Of a stretch of 5,022 bases of DNA, positions 1-4,976 are shown piece by piece. Numbering within the stretch: the first letter of the stretch is position 1; each line of letters opens with the position of its first letter. A program made the position numbers and the translations under genes. The stretch comes from Clostridia bacterium (lineage in GTDB: Bacteria > Bacillota > Clostridia > Christensenellales > Aristaeellaceae). The notes under the pieces were generated by a model, which saw only the letters and a program-made list of their open reading frames with translations, was not told the DNA's origin and made no database searches. The stretch lies in contig JAFZLE010000323.1 of NCBI GenBank assembly GCA_017551645.1, forward strand, positions 1 to 5,022, written 5' to 3'.

Positions 1-90
1 ATACGTCTGCTTGATGATGCTGTCAACGCATTTGCCTATGTACGTCTCGACGTTATATGTCGGGACTATTATCGATATCAGCTCTTCCAT
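1..90 (-). CDS. Family 2 glycosyltransferase, N-terminal 30 residues (runs off left edge)
   Basis: Reading the minus strand from the ATG at 90 gives an uninterrupted frame to the window edge. The protein begins MEELISIIVPTYN and continues with Y17, C21-V-D-S24 and Q28-T-Y30. This is the classic start of GT-A fold family 2 glycosyltransferases: a first beta strand, the P-x-Y-N nucleotide-sugar loop, then a helix ending in S-x-x-x-Q-T-Y. Such enzymes transfer a sugar from an NDP-sugar to a glycan, lipid or polyprenyl acceptor at the cytoplasmic face of the membrane. The start is firm because an in-frame TAG lies two codons upstream (94-96). A weak GGGA ribosome site (97-100) sits 6 nt before the ATG. 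The catalytic DxD and the rest of the enzyme lie outside the window, so acceptor and donor cannot be inferred. It lies 119 bp downstream of the SGNH hydrolase gene on the same strand. Confidence 0.88.
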   Translation of the reverse strand, partial: MEELISIIVPTYNVETYIGKCVDSIIKQTY

Positions 91-147
91 GTTCTATCCC
101 GTTTTTCCCGCATGTCTGCTGTCGCGCGTATCCTGACCACGGCCGTA

Positions 148-176
148 ATGATACACAGATCCCGGCAGTATTTCAA
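148..176 (-). promoter_or_regulatory. Predicted sigma-70/sigma-A promoter for the glycosyltransferase gene
   Basis: On the minus strand there is a -35 box TTGAAA (171-176; 5 of 6 consensus), a 17-bp spacer and a -10 box TATCAT (148-153; 5 of 6). The expected start of transcription is near 141, giving a leader of about 50 nt before the ATG at 90. It lies in the 119-bp gap after the SGNH hydrolase stop codon. The glycosyltransferase could therefore be expressed independently, although no terminator separates the two genes and read-through is possible. Confidence 0.55.
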
Positions 177-209
177 GCTCCTTTTCGGGCTTTACCCCAA
201 TTGCGGCAT

Positions 210-1280
210 TCAGTCTTCTGCGAAATAATCAAATATATACCTCTCGCTGCCGGCCTCCAGCCTGTCGATAGCGTACTGCACGCACCGCGCGATCGCTTCG
301 GCGCCCTTCGCGTTCGGATGAACTGACGCCGAATTGATCAGGGCAGGAGAAACCAGATCCTGCTTTCCGGACAGCATCATGATAGGATTTATATACGGGT
401 CGTCCGAATACGCGCCGTGACCGTAAAACGCATCGTTTACACCTACGTAGCAGATATTCAGCCCATCAGACCTGCACTCATCCACTATGTTGATCAATTC
501 CATAAGGAAGAAATAATTGGCTTCGTTCAGGATAGCGGCGCTTTCCCGTGAAAACGCGCCGCCCGCCTTCTCATCTATCATGGGATACGGGTATCCTACG
601 ACCAGTATCGCGGCCTGCTCCCCCGCGCGGGCAGAGACGTCGTGGAACGCACGCGTGATCGCCTGCCGTACATTGCCCGTTTCGTACTGCTGTTCCAACA
701 GGGCTACTCCCTTGGCCACGTACGTTTCACCCGGCAGGGATATGGTCTTCCCAAGCGCGGACATCGTAATGATGTTCCGGAAATCCACATCATTGCCGCC
801 TATCGTCATGACCACATAATCGGCTTTGAGGCCGTTCGCATCCAGTTCGTCAAATATGCTCAGCTGCGGAGCAAGCACCGCCGTGCCGGAGATCCCCTCG
901 CGTTTATACTCTTTTTCCATCTCAGCGGTATAACCGGCTTTTTTCTCCTCCTCCGTCAGCAGGAACAGATGGTTCGTTTTGGCTCCCGACGCCGCGGCGA
1001 TAAAGAAGTATTCGCCCCGGTGCTCTTTAAGGGCTCCTTCCACCCCCGGAAGCGTCAGCATCCCGGGCCAGCATTTCTGAGAGCGGTGCGCCAGCCAGTC
1101 CGGGTCTTTGCACTTTTCCGCCATGGGCGCGTCCTGTCCGTAATAAGGCTCGATGCCTTCACCCGCGGTGTACGAATCGCCCAGGGCGACAAGCACTTTG
1201 GGCTTTACAGAGTCTTCCGCGTATGCGTAAAAACATATCAGGAAAACCAGAACGAATGAGATCACACAGACTTTTTTCAT
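210..1280 (-). CDS. Secreted SGNH/GDSL-family hydrolase (esterase/lipase-like)
   Basis: This is a 356-residue protein with an N-terminal signal peptide: MKK, a hydrophobic stretch at about residues 4-18, and an AYA|E cleavage site near 21/22. There is no lipobox Cys, so it is probably exported rather than lipidated. The SGNH blocks are visible in order: block I LGDSYTAGEG with nucleophile Ser36; block II ASGAKT at 97-102 (Gly99); block III GGND at 161-164 (Asn163); and the block V His in SVHPNAKG (His321). The stretches around 64-74 (AHRSQKCWPGM), 228-231 (VGYP) and 285-289 (FYGHG) resemble the actinobacterial secreted-esterase branch of the family. The position three before His321, normally Asp, is Ala318, so it may use a Ser-His dyad. 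C57/C70 and C269/C277 are possible disulfides. ATG 1280 was preferred over in-frame ATGs at 1292 and 1316 because it gives a clean signal peptide and has a GGAG site at the right distance. Its substrate (a lipid, or acyl groups on glycans) cannot be read from the sequence. Confidence 0.9.
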   Translation of the reverse strand: MKKVCVISFVLVFLICFYAYAEDSVKPKVLVALGDSYTAGEGIEPYYGQDAPMAEKCKDPDWLAHRSQKCWPGMLTLPGVEGALKEHRGEYFFIAAASGAKTNHLFLLTEEEKKAGYTAEMEKEYKREGISGTAVLAPQLSIFDELDANGLKADYVVMTIGGNDVDFRNIITMSALGKTISLPGETYVAKGVALLEQQYETGNVRQAITRAFHDVSARAGEQAAILVVGYPYPMIDEKAGGAFSRESAAILNEANYFFLMELINIVDECRSDGLNICYVGVNDAFYGHGAYSDDPYINPIMMLSGKQDLVSPALINSASVHPNAKGAEAIARCVQYAIDRLEAGSERYIFDYFAED

Positions 1281-1286
1281 ATATGT

Positions 1287-1290
1287 CTCC
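1287..1290 (-). promoter_or_regulatory. Shine-Dalgarno site fixing the SGNH hydrolase start
   Basis: GGAG on the minus strand sits 6 nt before ATG 1280. It overlaps the alternative in-frame ATG at 1292, which has no site of its own. This favours the shorter protein beginning MKKVCVIS, directly at a normal signal peptide n-region. Confidence 0.65.
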
Positions 1291-1378
1291 ATATGGCACG
1301 TGCCGCCGTGATACAAACGTTTTTCGGTACGATTCGCACTCTTTCTTTATTTGACCGTCCCGGCTGCGTCTCAACAGC

Positions 1379-1407
1379 ATTATACCACATCGCGTCACGA
1401 TTGCCAA
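1379..1407 (-). promoter_or_regulatory. Predicted strong promoter for the SGNH hydrolase gene
   Basis: On the minus strand there is a -35 box TTGGCA (1402-1407; 5 of 6), a 17-bp spacer and a perfect -10 TATAAT (1379-1384). The -10 is preceded by TGG, which makes an extended -10 (TGnTATAAT). Transcription should start near 1372, leaving a leader of about 92 nt before ATG 1280. The spacer contains a 13-bp imperfect dyad (1389-1401, ATCGCGTCACGAT, 5 of 6 pairs) where a repressor could bind. Confidence 0.7.
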
Positions 1408-1447
1408 TCTCACCCGATCCGCGTCCGCCCGGCTTCCCCTCTCTTAT

Positions 1448-1471
1448 CACCGGGAGCGCTTCCAGCCGGTG
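1448..1471. repeat. Small inverted repeat between the two divergent promoters
   Basis: The arms CACCGG (1448-1453) and CCGGTG (1466-1471) are perfectly complementary around a 12-nt centre that itself contains AGCGCT. It lies upstream of both promoters and has no following T-run, so it is not a terminator. An operator role is possible, but a 6-bp GC-rich dyad of this kind can arise by chance. Confidence 0.25.
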
Positions 1472-1515
1472 CCATGCCCCGATCGTGTTTTCGCTCCGCG
1501 GGACCCCATATCCGC

Positions 1516-1544
1516 TTGAATGGTTCAGGAGTTCATGGTATAAT
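1516..1544 (+). promoter_or_regulatory. Predicted strong promoter for the GH20 gene
   Basis: There is a -35 box TTGAAT (1516-1521; 4 of 6), a 17-bp spacer and a perfect -10 TATAAT (1539-1544) preceded by TGG, giving an extended -10. Expected transcription start is near 1551, giving a leader of about 40 nt. A short dyad TGAA-TGG-TTCA (1517-1527) overlaps the -35 box and is a possible operator half-site pair. Confidence 0.72.
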
Positions 1545-1574
1545 CTGATCGTATGGTTTTGATCTACTCATTTG

Positions 1575-1580
1575 AAAGGG
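1575..1580 (+). promoter_or_regulatory. Shine-Dalgarno site of the GH20 gene
   Basis: The purine run AAAGGG ends 10 nt before ATG 1591, slightly longer spacing than usual. An ATG at 1581 lies closer but is in another frame and immediately next to the site, so it is not the start. The ATG at 1591 begins a protein that matches the expected N-terminus of the family. Confidence 0.5.
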
Positions 1581-1590
1581 ATGAAAAACA

Positions 1591-3375
1591 ATGATCCTGT
1601 TTCCCGAACCGCGGAGTCTGACCCTATACGAAGGCGAATACAGTTTGCCGATGAAAGAAGAATACGGCGACCTGGTCAGCTTTTTCCGGGCGGTGCGCGC
1701 CGGTATTTCCGGAGTGCGCACAGACACATGCTCCGGGCTTGAAAAAGAAGAATACCTTATCAGTGTGGATCAAACCGGCGTCACGCTCACCGCAAGCTGT
1801 GACGAAGGATTGTTCCGCGCGGTCACGTCGCTCCATCAGATGCTGCGGCGCGGCGGCGGGCGGTTACAGTATATGGCCATACAGGACAAGCCCGAGATCG
1901 CACGCCGCGGGTATATGCTGGATATCAGCCGCGGAAGAAAACCCAAAGTGGAAACCATAAAAATGATGCTGGACTTTCTCTCTTCCCTCAAGTATAACGA
2001 GTTTCAGCTGTACATGGAGGGCGACTGCTTCAAATACGCAGCGTATCCGAAGGAGAACGCAGATTTCGACTGCCTGACGCCCGAAGACATCATAGGCCTG
2101 GACGCGTACTGCCGTGCGCGCTATATCGACCTGGTGCCCAATCAGAATTCCTTCGGCCATATGTATACCTGGCTGAGAAAACCCGATTTCCATCACCTGG
2201 GGCTGTTCGGCGAGCCGGACGAGGTGCCCTCCACGCTGAATCCCCTGCTGCCCGAAAGTTTCGATTTCATGCGCAACCTTTACGCGTCGCTTCTGCCCTA
2301 TTTTTCCAGCGAATGGGTAAACATCGGCCTTGACGAAGCGTACGGCCTGGGCAGATACCAGATAGAGGAATACTGCAGGCAAAAGGGCAAGGACGTCGTT
2401 TTCATGGAATGGCTCAACAAGCTCAGCGACCATATCCGTGACACGTACGGCAAGAAAGTCATGTTCTGGTCAGACATGATATACAACTATCCCGAAAGCT
2501 ATCACATGGTGCCCAAAGACGCCATAGCGCTAGAATGGGGCTACGAGCTGATACAGTCTCAGCGGATGACCGCCCACTGTATAGATTACCGCAACGCCGG
2601 CGTCAGGTATTACGTCTGCCCGTCTACCAACACACACACCAGCTTTACCGGGCGCATGGACGTTACTACCTTCAACATACGCACCTGCGCGGAACTGGCG
2701 GCAGAATACGGCGCGGAAGGCATACTGCTCACCGAATGGGGCGGCGGCGGGCATCCCCAAAGCTGGATATGGAGCATGAATCCCATCGCGCTTTGCGGGC
2801 AATACGCCTGGAACACCGGCAAAAAGCAGGACGGCGAAAGCTTCAAAGCGGAATATATACGCAGCGCCGAAGCGTATACGGACGAATACTTCTTTGGCGG
2901 CGTCAGCCTCTCGCGGCTGCTGTACCGTATGGCCAACTACTATCTTCTGGAGCCCGAGCGCGTACATGTCTGCACGATGTGCTTCCAGGAGATCACTCTG
3001 CCGCTTAACGTGACGCGGTACGCGCACCTGTTCGACATGAAGGATTCCGGCGACGATTTCTATTTCGACAACGTGACCGAATATGTCCGCCGCGTCATGG
3101 CGGACGTGGAAAAACTGCCCCTGGACGAAACATATAAACGGGAGATACGCCTTACAGCGCGCATGGTCGAACTGGGCAGCGAGCTGTGCAAGCTGAAACT
3201 GCATCCCCGGGAGTCAAAGGACAAGGCGCGTGAGCTTGTTTCCCTTATCGACAAAATACTGCCCGAATACGTCGAACTTTGGAATATATACAACTACGAA
3301 AAAGGCAGCGAAATGTTCTGCAACCACCTGAACGCGCGGAAGAGCGAGCTGCTCGCGCTCGGTCAGGCGGAATAA
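1591..3375 (+). CDS. Cytoplasmic GH20-family beta-N-acetylhexosaminidase
   Basis: This 594-residue protein would remove terminal beta-linked GlcNAc or GalNAc by substrate-assisted catalysis through the 2-acetamido group. Residues 1-100 fit the small GH20b-type alpha/beta domain that precedes the barrel (FPEPRSLTLYEGEY at the start, a LFRAVTSLHQMLR helix at 74-86). The TIM barrel runs from about 101 to 400. It opens with ARRGYMLDISRGR (Arg106, Asp111), then LVPNQNSFGHM with His190, then the catalytic pair Asp248-Glu249 in VNIGLDEAYGLG. Further active-site-like aromatics are FWSDM (Trp293), EWGY (Trp316) and TEWGG (Trp383). Residues from about 410 to 594 look mainly helical, as in GcnA-like GH20 enzymes. 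There is no signal peptide or membrane segment, so it probably acts on imported or recycled oligosaccharides. The motif is GLDE instead of the common GGDE, but the catalytic residues are intact. It has its own promoter and no closely coupled partner; the next gene begins 228 bp later. The family call is firm; the exact sugar preference is unknown. Confidence 0.9.
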   Translation: MILFPEPRSLTLYEGEYSLPMKEEYGDLVSFFRAVRAGISGVRTDTCSGLEKEEYLISVDQTGVTLTASCDEGLFRAVTSLHQMLRRGGGRLQYMAIQDKPEIARRGYMLDISRGRKPKVETIKMMLDFLSSLKYNEFQLYMEGDCFKYAAYPKENADFDCLTPEDIIGLDAYCRARYIDLVPNQNSFGHMYTWLRKPDFHHLGLFGEPDEVPSTLNPLLPESFDFMRNLYASLLPYFSSEWVNIGLDEAYGLGRYQIEEYCRQKGKDVVFMEWLNKLSDHIRDTYGKKVMFWSDMIYNYPESYHMVPKDAIALEWGYELIQSQRMTAHCIDYRNAGVRYYVCPSTNTHTSFTGRMDVTTFNIRTCAELAAEYGAEGILLTEWGGGGHPQSWIWSMNPIALCGQYAWNTGKKQDGESFKAEYIRSAEAYTDEYFFGGVSLSRLLYRMANYYLLEPERVHVCTMCFQEITLPLNVTRYAHLFDMKDSGDDFYFDNVTEYVRRVMADVEKLPLDETYKREIRLTARMVELGSELCKLKLHPRESKDKARELVSLIDKILPEYVELWNIYNYEKGSEMFCNHLNARKSELLALGQAE

Positions 3376-3424
3376 CAGCCGCAGCAGCACGATACTGCAT
3401 TGATAAAGAAATTCATTATTCGTA

Positions 3425-3457
3425 CGGAGCCAGGCGGCATTACGCTGTCCGGCTCCG
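3425..3457 (+). other. Hairpin after the GH20 gene, no U-tract
   Basis: The perfect 7-bp arms CGGAGCC (3425-3431) and GGCTCCG (3451-3457) enclose 19 nt that can add an inner GGCA/TGTC stem. It starts 50 bp after the GH20 stop codon. It could protect or end the GH20 transcript, but the bases after it (CCTTATCC) lack the T-run of an intrinsic terminator. An alternative AGGCGG/CCGCCT pairing overlaps it. Confidence 0.35.
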
Positions 3458-3520
3458 CCTTATCCAAACTCTCAACAGCGCGCACGCCCCGGATGCCGTG
3501 ACACCGCCCGCATCATTTTG

Positions 3521-3549
3521 TTGCCACGGACCCGCCGGTATGTTATACT
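3521..3549 (+). promoter_or_regulatory. Predicted promoter for the MBL-GNAT gene
   Basis: There is a -35 box TTGCCA (3521-3526; 5 of 6), a 17-bp spacer and a -10 box TATACT (3544-3549; 5 of 6) preceded by TGT, an extended -10. The predicted start near 3556 gives a leader of about 48 nt. This indicates the gene need not depend on transcription from the GH20 promoter. Confidence 0.65.
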
Positions 3550-3575
3550 GTTGCAGTACACAAAAAGAAAGAGTA

Positions 3576-3592
3576 CCCGGGCATCCGGGAAG
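3576..3592 (+). promoter_or_regulatory. Ribosome binding site partly inside a small hairpin
   Basis: The only plausible Shine-Dalgarno for the following gene is GGGAAG (3587-3592), 11 nt before ATG 3604. Its GGG forms the 3' side of a 5-bp hairpin, CCCGG (3576-3580), loop GCAT, CCGGG (3585-3589). The site is weak and may be partly masked in the mRNA, which would lower translation. Confidence 0.4.
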
Positions 3593-3603
3593 TTGACTGA
3601 TCT

Positions 3604-4902
3604 ATGAACAGGATCCACTTTTTAAGAGCGTGCTGGCGCGACATCATTCTTATAGAATCCGAAGGACGGTTCAGCCTGATCGACACGGGGTTCGCTGAGG
3701 ACAGCGAAAGGATATCCGCCTACCTGGATTCTTTGGGCATCAAGCGGCTTGAATGGATATTCATAACTCATTTCCACAAGGATCATTACGGCAGCCTGGA
3801 AGCGCTGCTGAAGCGCTATCCGGTGGGCAAAGTGTATATGAAAAAGTTCAGCGGGCTGAACGTCTCGGACGGCAGCGGCCATAAGGCATCCGCGGAGTTC
3901 AATGAAAAGGAACTTAAAAACTGCGAATCCATGTGCGCAAAAGCAGCATCCGTGTCCGAACTCGAAGTTATAGACGAGCGCCTGGAGCGGTTACGGCTGG
4001 GAGCGTTTGACTTCCGTATCTTCGGGGCTCCCGACGCGATCCGGATAATGTATGAGGATCCGGATTCGCCGTATTTCGGGCAGATCCGCTTCGGGGAGAA
4101 TACGAACAGCGTGGCCCTTTACGCTGAGGTCAACGGAACCGGCATATACCTTGGAGCCGACGCGAACGACGAAGCGCTGGAAGACCCCAGGTTCGACCGC
4201 GCAAATACGCAGTTCGCCCGCGCCGTGGGAAAACAGGTTGATCTGTACAAAGTGCCGCATCACGGCTGCGGGAATATATTCAGCGACGAGACCCTGTCCA
4301 TCCTCCGGCCGCTGTACAGCGTGGTCACCAACTGGGAACCGACATTGAGCCGCCGCTTTACCGACAACCGTGACCGCCTGCTCGCGGCCCGGGCAGGCGC
4401 AAAAGTGCTGTGTTCGGACCGCTGCGGTTATGTGTTCACCGTGAGTCCTGACGGGCAGCTCTCATATGATGAGATCGAAAAACTGCCGGATATCAGCCTT
4501 GAAGAGATCCCGCCGGAACAGATGGATGAGTTTGGCAAGCTCAGGTCAAACCACCTGGCGGAAGATGAAACGGTCTTCGCAGATGAGCTCGAATTGCCGG
4601 ACAGCGTCATACGCGCGGTCTGTTTCGTCCGGGAAGGTATCAGGATCGGCGCGGCATGTTACAAACTCGATCAGGTGAGCGGCGAGTGCCTGATCTCTGA
4701 CTTTTGGGTCTTCCCGCCTTTCAGGAGCGAAGGCGCGGGCCACTTCTGTTTTGAAGCGCTGGAAGCTTACTGCCGCGCGGCTGGGGCCGCGGCTTTCACG
4801 GTATACAGCGATAAGCCCGCTGTGATCCGTTTCTGGAAAGCCTTCGGCTTCACGGATGACAAAGCGGCGGACGGAGACCTGACGCGCTTAAGGCTTTCAT
4901 AG
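3604..4902 (+). CDS. Two-domain protein: ComEC-like metallo-beta-lactamase fold plus GNAT acetyltransferase domain
   Basis: This 432-residue protein has no signal peptide or membrane segment. Residues 1 to about 282 form a metallo-beta-lactamase fold: SLIDTG (24-29), the metal-binding HxHxDH motif THFHKDH (His56, His58, Asp60, His61), a later LGAD metal-ligand strand (Asp186), and KVPHHG (His219-His220). The NSVALYAEV...IYLGAD...HHG layout is typical of the hydrolase domain of ComEC/Rec2 and its stand-alone soluble relatives, so a phosphodiesterase or nuclease-type activity is plausible but unproven. Residues from about 297 to 432 match GNAT N-acyltransferases: strand LISDFWVFPPF, the acetyl-CoA pyrophosphate loop RSEGAG (Arg374-Gly379, R-x-x-G-x-G), the following helix, and RFWKAFGF at 409-416. 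The Tyr often used as general acid there is Trp411. The start is fixed by an in-frame TGA at 3598-3600. The reading frame crosses the joint without interruption, so this is a true fusion. The substrates of both halves are unknown. Confidence 0.85.
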   Translation: MNRIHFLRACWRDIILIESEGRFSLIDTGFAEDSERISAYLDSLGIKRLEWIFITHFHKDHYGSLEALLKRYPVGKVYMKKFSGLNVSDGSGHKASAEFNEKELKNCESMCAKAASVSELEVIDERLERLRLGAFDFRIFGAPDAIRIMYEDPDSPYFGQIRFGENTNSVALYAEVNGTGIYLGADANDEALEDPRFDRANTQFARAVGKQVDLYKVPHHGCGNIFSDETLSILRPLYSVVTNWEPTLSRRFTDNRDRLLAARAGAKVLCSDRCGYVFTVSPDGQLSYDEIEKLPDISLEEIPPEQMDEFGKLRSNHLAEDETVFADELELPDSVIRAVCFVREGIRIGAACYKLDQVSGECLISDFWVFPPFRSEGAGHFCFEALEAYCRAAGAAAFTVYSDKPAVIRFWKAFGFTDDKAADGDLTRLRLS

Positions 4903-4908
4903 CAGTAT

Positions 4909-4946
4909 AAAAGACCCGGGCAAACACCCGGGTCCTTTTGTTTTTT
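4909..4946 (+). terminator. Rho-independent terminator, probably bidirectional
   Basis: It has an 8-bp perfect stem GACCCGGG (4913-4920) / CCCGGGTC (4927-4934) with a 6-nt loop CAAACA, followed by CTTTTG and a run of six T (4941-4946). The 5' side is preceded by AAAA (4909-4912), so on the minus strand the same stem is followed by TTTTAT. It begins 6 bp after the MBL-GNAT stop and could also end the convergent gene entering from the right. Confidence 0.9.
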
Positions 4947-4976
4947 ATGATGGAAACGACGTGCCCGCGCCGCCTT

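Larger units (their letters stand above)
1281..1590. other. Divergent intergenic region between SGNH hydrolase and GH20 genes
   Basis: This 310-bp stretch has no supportable gene. It carries the SGNH leader and promoter (minus strand, 1379-1407), a central C-rich segment of about 110 bp with a 6-bp-arm dyad (1448-1471), and the GH20 promoter and ribosome site (plus strand, 1516-1580). Near the SGNH start are two overlapping perfect palindromes, CCATATGG (1289-1296) and GGCACGTGCC (1295-1304). The two predicted transcription starts (about 1372 and 1551) point away from each other, roughly 180 bp apart. There is room between them for regulator binding, but no recognised regulator motif was identified. 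Confidence 0.7.

Noticed and set aside
165..187. Possible hairpin/terminator after the SGNH hydrolase gene on the minus strand
   Set aside because: The AAGCCC / GGAGCTT pairing has a bulge, is short, and is not followed by a T-run. It also overlaps the predicted -35 box.
642..1259. Long plus-strand open frame (205 codons) opposite the SGNH hydrolase gene
   Set aside because: It is antisense to a protein with all SGNH blocks and a signal peptide. Its own translation is Arg/Phe/His-rich with no recognisable domain, and it has no good ribosome site.
1338..1348. 11-mer AAAGAAAGAGT shared by the SGNH leader (minus strand, 1338-1348) and the MBL-GNAT leader (plus strand, 3564-3574)
   Set aside because: A few shared 11-mers are expected by chance in 5 kb on two strands, the positions relative to the transcription starts differ, and purine-rich leaders are common. 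It is not strong enough to call a shared element.
1351..1386. Possible plus-strand promoter TTGACC ... TATACC
   Set aside because: The spacing between the boxes is 24 bp, too long for sigma-70, and TATACC is the complement of the much better minus-strand extended -10.
1293..1562. Plus-strand open frames across the divergent intergenic region
   Set aside because: They overlap both predicted promoters, lack ribosome sites, and their products are low-complexity and Pro/Ser-rich without conserved features.
2530..3204. Long minus-strand open frame (224 codons) inside the GH20 gene
   Set aside because: It is a shadow of a GC-rich coding region. The opposite strand encodes the conserved GH20 barrel with catalytic Asp-Glu, and no family features appear in the antisense product.
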